From Carboxylicivirga fragile (lineage in GTDB: Bacteria; Bacteroidota; Bacteroidia; Bacteroidales; Marinilabiliaceae): a stretch of DNA of 42,934 bases. The notes under the pieces are model-generated. The model was not told the origin of the DNA. It worked only from the letters and a program-made list of their open reading frames with translations, and did not search any database. Both the position numbers and the translations under genes were made by a program. This document shows positions 25,074 through 33,578 of this stretch, one piece after another (the stretch's first letter is position 1; each line of letters begins with the position of its first letter). Where the stretch lies: the NCBI GenBank assembly GCA_025499625.1, contig JAFMVD010000052.1:1-42934 (forward strand), written 5' to 3'.

Positions 25074-25961
25074 CTATTTTACAAAACCGGCCTTTAAGCG
25101 CGTAATTTCTTTCGCACTTAAGTAACGCCACTTGCCTCGCGGTATGTTTTTCTTTGTTAAGCCTGCAAAATAAACACGGTCTAGTTTCATTACTTTATAA
25201 CCTAAATGCTCAAACATACGACGAACAATTCGATTACGCCCCGAATGAATTTCAATTCCAACCTGCGTCTTATCTTCTTTCTCAACAAAACTAATGGCAT
25301 CGGCATGAACCGGACCATCTTCCAGCGTTATCCCTTTTGCCAATTGATCAATGTGGCTTGCAAATACAGGTTTATCCAAAAACACATGGTATATCTTTTT
25401 TGCCTGATGTTTAGGGTGTGTCAAAACCTTCGTCAAGTCACCATCGTTGGTCAGCAATAACAAACCTGTGGTTTGTTTATCCAATCGCCCTACGGGATAA
25501 ATTCTTTGGGTACAAGCCTCACGAACCAGATCCATAACTGTATGCTTGGCATGTTTATCCTCAAGCGTTGTTACAAAATCTTTTGGCTTGTTGAGTAAAA
25601 CGTATATTTTTTCCTCCGCATTTAAACGCTTTCCCTTGTATTGTATATTATCTTTAAAAGAAACAATTGTACCCATTTGAGTCACAACTTTTCCATTAAC
25701 CGATATTTCACCTTTGGCAATTAATTCATCCGCATCGCGTCGACTACAAACACCAGCATTCGCAACAAAACGATTCAAACGCATTGTTTCCTTTTCCGAC
25801 TTAGCTGGCTCTTCCTTTTTAACAACTCGCTTTTTTGAAAATTCCGAAGATTTTGGACTTTCTCCCCGCCTCTCAAATTTCTTCCTATCTTCTCCTTTAG
25901 TACTATCACCATCCTGAAAATTTCGTCGTGGCTTGCGATTATTATTTCGTTCGTTACGCAT
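25074..25961 (-). CDS. Pseudouridine synthase, RsuA/RluB/E/F family
   Basis: This RNA-modifying enzyme converts a specific uridine in rRNA to pseudouridine. The 295-residue protein has an unusual N-terminal tail of about 58 residues, very rich in Arg, Lys, Asn, Glu and Ser, probably an RNA-binding disordered extension. An S4 RNA-binding domain follows at about 60-105 (MRLNRFVANAGVCSRRDADE), and then the catalytic domain with YPVGRLDKQTTGLLLLTNDG containing the nucleophile Asp161. The C-terminal GRNRIVRRMFEHLGYKVMKL is typical of the family. The closest activity is that of RluB (23S U2605), but RsuA-like specificity cannot be excluded. It is transcribed divergently from glmM. Confidence 0.92.
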   Translation of the reverse strand: MRNERNNNRKPRRNFQDGDSTKGEDRKKFERRGESPKSSEFSKKRVVKKEEPAKSEKETMRLNRFVANAGVCSRRDADELIAKGEISVNGKVVTQMGTIVSFKDNIQYKGKRLNAEEKIYVLLNKPKDFVTTLEDKHAKHTVMDLVREACTQRIYPVGRLDKQTTGLLLLTNDGDLTKVLTHPKHQAKKIYHVFLDKPVFASHIDQLAKGITLEDGPVHADAISFVEKEDKTQVGIEIHSGRNRIVRRMFEHLGYKVMKLDRVYFAGLTKKNIPRGKWRYLSAKEITRLKAGFVK

Positions 25962-26153
25962 CTATTTTATATGTAGTTATTGAATTTGCAAAGTTGAGAA
26001 AAAAACAGATGACATGACTCAGGTTTTATTAAAAATTTATGCCGTACATTTATTAATTCAATTTTTAATGACAAAACCAGGGTGAATAAGGTATAGCATC
26101 TTATAGAAAATGCATTTTTTTCACCTAAATAAATGAGGATTTGCAAGTTTAGG

Positions 26154-26184
26154 TTGTCAGTTATAAAAAAATCAATCATTTTTG
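26154..26184 (+). promoter_or_regulatory. Promoter of glmM
   Basis: TTG (26154-26156), 20 bases and CATTTTTG (26177-26184), which differs from TAnnTTTG only at the first base. Transcription would start near 26191, giving a leader of about 23 bases. Confidence 0.6.
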
Positions 26185-26213
26185 CAGTTCCATTATAACA
26201 AATCAACATTTTT

Positions 26214-27596
26214 ATGACATTAATTAAATCAATCTCTGGGATAAGGGGAACGATTGGAGGAAAAGTGGGTGATGGCTTATCACCACTAGATGTAGTTAAG
26301 TTTAGCTCAGCCTATGGACAATGGGTGAAAAAACGCCACGAAGGTAAATTAAAAGTTGTAGTTGGACGCGATGCTCGCATTTCGGGAGACATGGTGAAAA
26401 ATCTTGTAATCGGCAGCTTGCAAGGCCTTGGAATAGACGTTGTAAATATTGGCTTAGCCACAACGCCAACAACTGAAATTGCCGTTACTGAAGAAAAAGC
26501 GCATGGTGGAATCATTTTAACAGCCAGCCATAATCCAAAACAATGGAATGCTTTAAAATTACTCAACGAGAATGGTGAATTCTTAACTGCAGCCGATGGT
26601 GCAGAGGTTCTGAAAATTGCGGAGGACGAAAGTTTCGAATTTGCAGAAGTTGATGAACTAGGAAAAGTTGAAGAAAACGATACATATACCGACTTCCACG
26701 TACAACATGTTCTAAACTTAGACATGGTTAATGTTGAAGCCATTAAAAATGCCAATTTTACAGTCGCCATCGATTGTGTGAATAGTGTTGGTGGAATTGC
26801 TATTCCTGCATTATTAAAAGCATTGAATGTAAAAAACACCATTGAATTATATACTGAACCTAACGGACAGTTCCCTCATAATCCTGAACCGCTTCCTGAA
26901 CATTTAGTTGATATAGCTACAGCCATCAAAAAACAGAATGCAGATGTTGGTTTTGTTGTTGATCCTGATGTTGACAGACTAGCTATTGTCAACGAGGATG
27001 GATCCATGTTTGGAGAAGAGTACACATTGGTTGCAGTGGCTGATTATTTATTATCGCACAAAATTGGCAATACTGTTTCCAACCTTTCATCTTCGCGAGC
27101 ATTGGCAGATGTAACACGTAACTATGGTGGTGAATATTCAGCATCGGCTGTTGGCGAAGTTAATGTAGTTGCCACAATGAAAGAAACCGATGCTATTATC
27201 GGTGGTGAAGGTAATGGTGGCGTAATCTATCCAGAAAGTCATTACGGAAGAGATTCTTTGGTTGGCATTGGTTTGTTCTTATCTCACTTAGCAGTTAGTG
27301 GTTTAAAATGTTCTGAGCTAAGAGCCAAATACCCAGAGTACTGTATCTCAAAAAACAAAATTCAGTTAACGCCTGAAATAGATACAGATAAAATACTTGA
27401 GAGCATTAAAAACAAGTATGCTAAAGAAGAGATTAATGACATTGATGGTTTAAAAATTGATTTTTCTGAAAGTTGGGTGCAACTTCGTAAATCGAACACT
27501 GAACCTATAATTCGAATTTATGCAGAAGCTAAATCGGCTGGCGAAGCTGATAAATTAGCTCAAAACATAATTGCAGATATTAAAGCATTGCTTTAA
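26214..27596 (+). CDS. glmM: Phosphoglucosamine mutase
   Basis: This enzyme interconverts glucosamine-6-phosphate and glucosamine-1-phosphate on the route to UDP-GlcNAc for peptidoglycan and lipid A. The 460-residue alpha-D-phosphohexomutase has the phosphoserine loop TASHNPKQWN (Ser105), the Mg2+ site DPDVDR (Asp250, Asp252 and Asp254) and the sugar-binding GEGNGG. A C-terminal phosphate-binding RKSNTEPIIRIYAEA completes the four domains. Some Bacteroidota annotations call this group phosphomannomutase/phosphoglucomutase. The TASHNP context and length favour GlmM. It is a single-gene unit with its own promoter and terminator. Confidence 0.92.
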   Translation: MTLIKSISGIRGTIGGKVGDGLSPLDVVKFSSAYGQWVKKRHEGKLKVVVGRDARISGDMVKNLVIGSLQGLGIDVVNIGLATTPTTEIAVTEEKAHGGIILTASHNPKQWNALKLLNENGEFLTAADGAEVLKIAEDESFEFAEVDELGKVEENDTYTDFHVQHVLNLDMVNVEAIKNANFTVAIDCVNSVGGIAIPALLKALNVKNTIELYTEPNGQFPHNPEPLPEHLVDIATAIKKQNADVGFVVDPDVDRLAIVNEDGSMFGEEYTLVAVADYLLSHKIGNTVSNLSSSRALADVTRNYGGEYSASAVGEVNVVATMKETDAIIGGEGNGGVIYPESHYGRDSLVGIGLFLSHLAVSGLKCSELRAKYPEYCISKNKIQLTPEIDTDKILESIKNKYAKEEINDIDGLKIDFSESWVQLRKSNTEPIIRIYAEAKSAGEADKLAQNIIADIKALL

Positions 27597-27622
27597 GAAG
27601 TATTTAACATCATTTAACAAAG

Positions 27623-27648
27623 AGCCCATTTTTTAATGGGCTTTTTTT
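27623..27648 (+). terminator. Terminator of glmM
   Basis: AGCCCATT, a TTTT loop and AATGGGCT, followed by a run of seven T counting the last stem base, 27 bases past the glmM stop. Confidence 0.88.
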
Positions 27649-27706
27649 GTTCTCAATAGTATCTTTTTAATTAATATCGTGCTTTCTATATCCATACTAC
27701 AAAAAG

Positions 27707-29008
27707 ATGAATAAAAGGTTATACTTCATTTTGGGTCTTTGTGTACTTGTCATAATTGTTGGCAGCATACTCATCCCAAGCAAAGAAAGCAATGAAAATT
27801 ATCTGTATACAGATGTAAAAAAAGGAAATTTCATTGCTCAAATACACTCAACAGGTCAGCTTCAAACCGAAAACTCCGAACTAATAGTTTTGCCAAAAGA
27901 AATGTCAAGCAGGAACATTGACATTTATGAAATAAAGGTTTCCAACATTGTGGAAGAGGGAACTGAGGTAGATTCTGGAAGCTATGTAGCGACATTAGAT
28001 CATGCGGCAGTTGAAGAGTTACGAACCAAGGCAAACGAAGAGTTAGAAACGGCATTAAATGCCTATGATGATGCTAAAATAGATACCAACCTTAATTTAA
28101 GCACACTTCGCGATGAACTACTCAATGCACATGTGGATTTGGAAGAAAAAAAGATTATTCTTGAACAGTCAATCTACGAATCTCCAGCGGTTAAACGTCA
28201 ATCAAAACTTGATGTAGAACGCACACAAAGAGATTTAGAGCAAAAAAACAGAAACTATAAACTCAAGGAAAAGCAGGATGAATATAAAGTGTACCGTTCT
28301 TGGGAAAAAGTAAAGAAAAAGCAAGATAAAGTTGATGACATCAATAAGCTTTATAAGGTACTTGAGGTTAAGGCGCCAAAACCAGGTTTAGTTATTTATA
28401 GTTTCGATCGATTTGGTAAGAAAATTAAAGCAGGCTCCACAATTAGTCGTTGGCGTCCTCAATTAGCTGAATTGCCCGACTTATCATCTATGATTTCGAA
28501 AACCTTCATCAATGAAATAGATATATCGCAAATTAAAACCGGACAAAGTGTTAAGATAGGTATCGATGCCTTTCCTGAAAAAACATTTACCGGAGAAGTA
28601 TTGTCTGTAGCCAACATTGGACAAGTAATACCTAGTGGGGATGCAAAGGTATTTGAAGTAGCCGTAAAAATAAACGGGACTGACAAAGACCTTCGTCCTG
28701 CCATGACGACTAGTAACATTATAAATACGGCCAGCTTAAATGATGTGTTTTACATACCCTTAGAATCTGTTTTTAGCAACGATTCGCTGAGTTATGTATT
28801 TGTTAAAGAAGGCTCAAGTACATTTCGAAAACAAATTGTTGAACTGGGCATACACAACGAAAACCATGTGGTTGTTTTAGATGGTTTAAAAATTGATGAA
28901 ACTCTACTTTTAAACCAACCCGAAAAAGCGGAAGCACTCGACTATAATGGCTTGGAAATATACCAACGTCAAAAAGCGGCTCGAACTGACTCTATTGATA
29001 ATAAATAA
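27707..29008 (+). CDS. Periplasmic adaptor (HlyD/MacA-type) 1
   Basis: This is a membrane-fusion protein that bridges an inner-membrane transporter to a TolC channel. The 433-residue protein has an N-terminal anchor (about residues 5-24) and a split lipoyl domain. A long alpha-hairpin coiled coil spans about 105-215 and is rich in Lys, Glu and Gln. It is followed by APKPGLVIYS, the beta-barrel segment with DISQIKTGQSVKIGIDAFPE and a membrane-proximal domain. It is the first gene of a four-gene export operon and is clearly paralogous to the fourth. It fits MacA-like adaptors of ABC exporters; an RND partner is less likely because no RND pump gene is present. Confidence 0.88.
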   Translation: MNKRLYFILGLCVLVIIVGSILIPSKESNENYLYTDVKKGNFIAQIHSTGQLQTENSELIVLPKEMSSRNIDIYEIKVSNIVEEGTEVDSGSYVATLDHAAVEELRTKANEELETALNAYDDAKIDTNLNLSTLRDELLNAHVDLEEKKIILEQSIYESPAVKRQSKLDVERTQRDLEQKNRNYKLKEKQDEYKVYRSWEKVKKKQDKVDDINKLYKVLEVKAPKPGLVIYSFDRFGKKIKAGSTISRWRPQLAELPDLSSMISKTFINEIDISQIKTGQSVKIGIDAFPEKTFTGEVLSVANIGQVIPSGDAKVFEVAVKINGTDKDLRPAMTTSNIINTASLNDVFYIPLESVFSNDSLSYVFVKEGSSTFRKQIVELGIHNENHVVVLDGLKIDETLLLNQPEKAEALDYNGLEIYQRQKAARTDSIDNK

Positions 29009-29026
29009 ATCAGAATTTTATTTATA

Positions 29027-30412
29027 ATGAGAAAAAATAAATCTCCCTATCAAACATACCTTCGATACGCTCATAATATTACAATAGCCATCGAAGCGAT
29101 TCTTTCGAATAAAATGAAATCGCTTCTTACAGCATTGGGCATTATGTTTGGGGTTGCCGCTGTAATTAGCATGTTGGCAATTGGCAAAGGCGCTCAACAA
29201 GAAGTGCTTGAACAAATAAAACTCGTCGGCGTCAATAATATTATCATCACACCAGTAGATCAATCACTCGAAGGTAATGGCAGTGATTCTGGTGAAGAAA
29301 ATAATAACAACAAAAAGTTTTCCAAAGGTTTGCACCAGATGGATGTTCAAGCCATCTACGAAACCATACCATCAGTTAAAAAAATCAGTCCGGTTGTCTC
29401 GCTAAATTATCATGCCATTAAAGAAGGTAAAAGTTACCCCGTAACACTTGAAGGCGTTGCGCCCGATTACTTTGAGATGCTTAACATTGAGCTTGGCACT
29501 GGTAAAAAGTTTAGCCAGCAGCAAACCAACAAAGGCATGCCAGTATGCATAATTGGCAACAACATTCGGAATCGCTTTTTCAATCAGGACAATCCTATTG
29601 GGCAGTATATTAAATGCGGTCAGGTTTGGCTTCAGGTTATAGGTACGATACAGAAAAGAGATTTTACCACTTCCGCCTCGGATGAAATGGGCATTAGCAG
29701 TAGCGATAATAAAATCATCATACCTTTCAAAACCATATTAATGCGTTTTAGAGATCGCGGCAACATTAACCCTGAGGTTATGGATAACATGGCTGGAGGC
29801 GGCTTTGTATTTTTCATGGGAGGTAATGGTGAAGAAGAAACTGAACAAAAGAAAACCACGACAAGCAATCAGTTAGACAAGATTATAGTTCAGGTTGAAG
29901 AAACAGAAAAACTTTCAGCAACGGCTGATGTCATTAAAAGACTCATATTGCGTCGCCATTCAAACATCTACGACTTTGAAGTCACCGTACCAGAACTTTT
30001 ATTAAAGCAACAACAAAAAACCAATGAGATATTCAATATCGTACTTGGTGCCATCGCAGGCATTTCCCTTATTGTTGGGGGCATTGGAATTATGAACATT
30101 ATGCTGGCCTCTGTTTGGGAGCGTATTCGTGAAATTGGAACACGACAAGCCATTGGTGCATCACGTAAGGACATTATTGTGCAATTTCTGGCGGAATCTA
30201 CCTTGATAAGTATATCGGGCGGACTAATCGGAATAATACTAGGAGTACTGCTGGCACATTTAATCCATCTAACAGCAGACATTAAAACCATTGTATCTTT
30301 CTTTTCCGTCATTATTGCCTTTGGCGTATCTGCCACTGTCGGTATTATATTCGGATACATACCTGCCAAAAGTGCAGCTAACCAAGATCCTGTTGAATCA
30401 CTAAGACATTAA
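29027..30412 (+). CDS. MacB/FtsX-type ABC exporter permease lacking an ATPase domain
   Basis: This inner-membrane permease of the type VII ABC (mechanotransmission) family has 461 residues, about the size of MacB without its nucleotide-binding domain. The four predicted membrane segments are at about 32-56, 340-365, 392-415 and 425-447, and a large periplasmic MacB_PCD-type domain lies between the first two. Family phrases include SLLTALGIMFGVAAVI and REIGTRQAIGASRKDIIVQFL, with the coupling-helix region just after TM2. Two low-complexity inserts occur, one Asn/Gly/Ser/Glu-rich at about 86-98 and one Gly-rich (MAGGGFVFFMGG) at about 254-265. The cognate ATPase is not in this window. Confidence 0.88.
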   Translation: MRKNKSPYQTYLRYAHNITIAIEAILSNKMKSLLTALGIMFGVAAVISMLAIGKGAQQEVLEQIKLVGVNNIIITPVDQSLEGNGSDSGEENNNNKKFSKGLHQMDVQAIYETIPSVKKISPVVSLNYHAIKEGKSYPVTLEGVAPDYFEMLNIELGTGKKFSQQQTNKGMPVCIIGNNIRNRFFNQDNPIGQYIKCGQVWLQVIGTIQKRDFTTSASDEMGISSSDNKIIIPFKTILMRFRDRGNINPEVMDNMAGGGFVFFMGGNGEEETEQKKTTTSNQLDKIIVQVEETEKLSATADVIKRLILRRHSNIYDFEVTVPELLLKQQQKTNEIFNIVLGAIAGISLIVGGIGIMNIMLASVWERIREIGTRQAIGASRKDIIVQFLAESTLISISGGLIGIILGVLLAHLIHLTADIKTIVSFFSVIIAFGVSATVGIIFGYIPAKSAANQDPVESLRH

Positions 30413-30416
30413 CATC

Positions 30417-31925
30417 ATGCGATTATACACCATCATACTTCTATTCATTTTATTGGCACAAAATACCTTTGGTCAAAACCAAGCCAATAAGCAACAAATG
30501 CACCTTACACTTAATGAAGCCATTCAGCTTGCTAAGCTCCAGTCTTTATCAAGTTTCCGGTCTAAAAACATGTATTTAGCCAGCTATTGGGATTTCAGAA
30601 GTTATAAAGCATCGCAATTACCCGGACTAAGATTAAATACAACACCACTTAATTACGATCGATCAGTTACACCTCAATTTGTTGATGGTCAAATTAGATA
30701 TGTTCCAACAGAAACGTTGTCTTCAGATGTGGGTTTATCTGTTAGTCAAAACATAACATTAACAGGTGGAACCTTAGGTGTAGAATCAAATGTACGACGT
30801 CTAGAAAACAATGGAACAGATGAGAATGGAGCAGATAAGAACACCGTCGACATAACCTCCGTACCAATAAGAATAAAATTCTCACAACCACTAACTGGAT
30901 ACAATAAGTTTAAATGGGAGTCAAAATTAAAACCACTCGAATTCGAAAAAGCAAAAAAATTATTTCTATCTGAGATGGAGGCTTTGTCAGAGAAAGCAGT
31001 TCGTGAGTTCTTTAACTCGGTGGGAGCCGAAATAGATCTGAAAATTGCGGAAATCAACCTTGCCAATGCTGACACTCTATACAAGATTGGAAAAGGTCGT
31101 TTTCAAATAGGTACAGTTACTCAGGACGAATTATTAGATTTAGAGTTGAGTTATTTGAATGCAAAGATATCAAAAACCAGAGCAGAAGTTAGTCTTAAAC
31201 AAGCTCAAAACAGGCTAAATTCATTCCTCGGCTTTGACAAAGATTTAAAAATAATAGCTCTTATTCCTGATAATATTCCAGGGCTAAAAGTGAATGCTGA
31301 CGAAGCGCTTGCTTTAGCCAAAGAAAACAATCCTGAAGTTTTAGATATGGAAGCCCGTCTCATTAGAGCCAATCATAATGTAGCAGAAAAGAAGGGAACA
31401 AGCGGCTTAAGTGCAGACCTAAGAGCTAACCTGGGTATTAATAAGCAGGCTGATAATATCACCGATGTATACAATGCACCATTCAGCGATGATCGAGGGC
31501 TTGGCGTAACCCTAAATGCACCAATACTTGATTGGGGAACCCGACGTGGTCAAATTCAAATGGCAAAATCTAATCGACAAGTAACTGAAGCGGAAGTTAA
31601 ACAAGCCTTGATCGATTTTGAACAGGATGTAATAATGCAAATATTACAATTCAATCTTCAGGAAGAACTTGTCAACATTTCGGCCAAAGCCGATACTGTT
31701 GCTCAATTGGGATACAACGTTACCAAGCAGCGTTTCATGATCGATAAGGTGGATGTCATTAAGCTTAATGCAGCACAAAAATCTCTTGATGACGCAAAAC
31801 GAAGTTACATCAACGCATTATCCGATTATTGGCGTGGCTATTATACCATACGTCAGATTACGCTTTTCGACTTCGAACGAAAAGAAACACTTATTAAGTC
31901 CTTGGATTATTTACTTGAACAATAG
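30417..31925 (+). CDS. TolC-family outer-membrane efflux protein
   Basis: This is the outer-membrane channel of a tripartite exporter. A signal peptide ends near NTFGQ (about residue 20), and the total length is 502. Two long helical repeats characteristic of OEP domains run over about 160-275 and 290-480. Phrases include LANADTLYKIGKGRFQIGTV and YNVTKQRFMIDKVDVIKLN. The trimer would form a periplasmic tunnel meeting the adaptor hairpins. It begins 4 bases after the permease gene and 6 bases before the second adaptor. Confidence 0.9.
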   Translation: MRLYTIILLFILLAQNTFGQNQANKQQMHLTLNEAIQLAKLQSLSSFRSKNMYLASYWDFRSYKASQLPGLRLNTTPLNYDRSVTPQFVDGQIRYVPTETLSSDVGLSVSQNITLTGGTLGVESNVRRLENNGTDENGADKNTVDITSVPIRIKFSQPLTGYNKFKWESKLKPLEFEKAKKLFLSEMEALSEKAVREFFNSVGAEIDLKIAEINLANADTLYKIGKGRFQIGTVTQDELLDLELSYLNAKISKTRAEVSLKQAQNRLNSFLGFDKDLKIIALIPDNIPGLKVNADEALALAKENNPEVLDMEARLIRANHNVAEKKGTSGLSADLRANLGINKQADNITDVYNAPFSDDRGLGVTLNAPILDWGTRRGQIQMAKSNRQVTEAEVKQALIDFEQDVIMQILQFNLQEELVNISAKADTVAQLGYNVTKQRFMIDKVDVIKLNAAQKSLDDAKRSYINALSDYWRGYYTIRQITLFDFERKETLIKSLDYLLEQ

Positions 31926-31931
31926 GTAAAA

Positions 31932-33176
31932 ATGAACAAAAAAAAGATCGTCTATATATCAGGGTTTGTCATAATTCTTCTTGTCATTATCTGGCAGCCT
32001 TGGGCTTCTAAAAATAAATCGGAACAGATTACTCAAGTGCAAAAAGGACTATTTGAAACAATCGTTACTGCCACAGGTGAGTTAAAAGCTCAAGATGCCA
32101 TGGACATCAAAGTACCAGAGGTTAGCTTTAATGAGGAAGTAGACATATGGGCAATGAAAATCCTCAGCTTGATTGAGGAAGGGAAAATTGTAAAAAAAGG
32201 CGAAGAAGTTGCTAAGCTTGAACCAACCGAGGTTGAAGAGAATTTAGCTAGCGTAACTGAAAAGCTTAACGAGCAATACACGTTTGTGGAAGATGCTAAG
32301 ATCGATTCAAGCCTGGCATTGGCTGCATCGAGAGAAACAATTCAGAAGGAACACGATCGTGTACTTGACTCTGAACTCAAGGTCGAACAGTCGTCGTTTG
32401 AATCAAAGGCCATTCAACGTCAAACACAAATTGAGTTTGAAAAAGCGCAACGAGCTTTATTAAAAGCTCAACGCGATTTAATTACTAAAACGCAAAAGCA
32501 TAAATCAAGGATAGCACGAAGTCAACGCAGGGTTAATCGATATGAAAACAAACAAAAACTACTTGAACAATTAAGAAGTGAATTAACAATTGTATCTCCT
32601 GCCGACGGTATGATTATCTATGGTACTGGTTACAATGGTCAAAAAGTAAAAGTTGGATCGCGAGTGGGTCGCTGGATGCCATTGATTGCAACGCTTCCCG
32701 ATTTAAGTTCTATCATATCAGAGATGCAAGTAAAGGAAATTGACATTGCTAAGATTAAAACCAATCAACAGGTGGAAATTAAAATTGATGCCTTTCCTAA
32801 AAAATCATTCAAAGGTGAAATATTAAGCATTGCTAATGTTGGCCAAAACAATCCTGGCGAATTCCAAAATAGCTTCAAGGTAATCGTTAAGCTCTCTGAT
32901 TACAAAGAAACCCTTTTACCGGGTATGACAACAACTAATACCATAATCACCAACTCCATTACTGATGCACTTTTTGTTGATAAAAAAGCAGTTTTTGGCA
33001 ACGATACCTTACGCTATGTTGTCATAAAGGATGGTTTTCAGACCAAACGACAAGAAATTAAAGTTAATCTCGAAAATGAAGATTTCTTTCAAATCACTGA
33101 AGGCTTGCAAGAGAGAGATAAAGTTCTTCTGAACGCTCCTGATAATGTTAGTGAATTACCTTTATTGCGTTTGTAA
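31932..33176 (+). CDS. Periplasmic adaptor (HlyD/MacA-type) 2
   Basis: This second membrane-fusion protein has 414 residues and the same domain order as the first gene of the operon. It has an N-terminal anchor (about 6-23), a lipoyl half-motif, a coiled-coil hairpin (about 105-215), ELTIVSPADGMIIYG, then DIAKIKTNQQVEIKIDAFPKK. The shared phrases LPDLSSMIS/LPDLSSIIS and IDAFP show a common ancestor. Two distinct adaptors in one operon suggest a mixed ring or two alternative assemblies. It is the last gene before a 402-base gene-free region. Confidence 0.88.
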   Translation: MNKKKIVYISGFVIILLVIIWQPWASKNKSEQITQVQKGLFETIVTATGELKAQDAMDIKVPEVSFNEEVDIWAMKILSLIEEGKIVKKGEEVAKLEPTEVEENLASVTEKLNEQYTFVEDAKIDSSLALAASRETIQKEHDRVLDSELKVEQSSFESKAIQRQTQIEFEKAQRALLKAQRDLITKTQKHKSRIARSQRRVNRYENKQKLLEQLRSELTIVSPADGMIIYGTGYNGQKVKVGSRVGRWMPLIATLPDLSSIISEMQVKEIDIAKIKTNQQVEIKIDAFPKKSFKGEILSIANVGQNNPGEFQNSFKVIVKLSDYKETLLPGMTTTNTIITNSITDALFVDKKAVFGNDTLRYVVIKDGFQTKRQEIKVNLENEDFFQITEGLQERDKVLLNAPDNVSELPLLRL

Positions 33177-33232
33177 TAATCGTGTTTTATTATAAAAAAC
33201 ATCATACTTTAAGACACAGGTACAAATGCCAT

Positions 33233-33357
33233 CTCGGCAAGCTCGATGAGCAGATAACAACCAAGTCGGTGACCGAGAATAGCCGAGGTCTTGGTTAATA
33301 ACAACAACAACCTAGTTGCAGAATAGCTCACCGAGGTAGGTTGCCGAGCCTGCCGAG
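33233..33357. repeat. 125-bp element with 13-bp inverted ends and internal hairpins
   Basis: The ends are CTCGGCAAGCTCG (33233-33245) and CGAGCCTGCCGAG (33345-33357), complementary at 12 of 13 positions. Inside, AACCAAG and CTTGGTT (33259-33296) enclose TCGGT-G-ACCGA, and CAACCTA pairs with TAGGTTG (33308-33343). A direct repeat, AGAATAGC, occurs at 33276 and 33320. The whole could fold into a branched shape as DNA or RNA. It could be a small non-autonomous or REP-like repeat, or a structured RNA. Nothing seen so far decides between these. Confidence 0.55.
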
Positions 33358-33367
33358 GCAAAACGGA

Positions 33368-33404
33368 ACGGTTCTTTTTTTTTCATCTAGCCATAAAGAA
33401 CCGT
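33368..33404. terminator. Inverted repeat, possible terminator after the export operon
   Basis: ACGGTTCTTT and AAAGAACCGT are perfect 10-bp arms around 17 bases that begin with TTTTT. On the plus strand the T-run lies inside the loop, so it is an atypical terminator. Together with the branched element before it, it is the only candidate for ending the export operon. Confidence 0.4.
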
Positions 33405-33510
33405 ATCCTAAACTAATATAGCTTGTCATATTGTCACCTTACCTGACAAAGTTTTTAAGTCTACAATTAAGTTCCTGTCATTATTACTTGAAAAAACACT
33501 ATTTCCCTCT

Positions 33511-33527
33511 TGGCACACCATTTGATT
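33511..33527 (+). promoter_or_regulatory. Candidate dnaK promoter region, sigma-54-like or primary-sigma-like
   Basis: TTGGCAC followed by five bases and TTGAT resembles a sigma-54 site (TGGCAC, N5, TTGC), but the critical GC of the -12 element reads GA. The same stretch ends in CCATTTG, a partial match to the TAnnTTTG box. The ATG of dnaK lies 52 bases downstream. No CIRCE element is visible. Confidence 0.3.
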
Positions 33528-33578
33528 AAAAGGCTCGTGTAATTCAAAACTAAAAACAAAAAATATAAATATATAGCA

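Larger units (their letters stand above)
33177..33578. other. Gene-free region upstream of dnaK
   Basis: No convincing reading frame occurs in these 402 bases. They contain the structured element at 33233-33357, a 10-bp inverted repeat at 33368-33404, an AT-rich portion with CTTGAAA at 33488-33494 and the candidate promoter region at 33511-33527. The left half is richer in G and C than the neighbouring genes. Confidence 0.7.
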
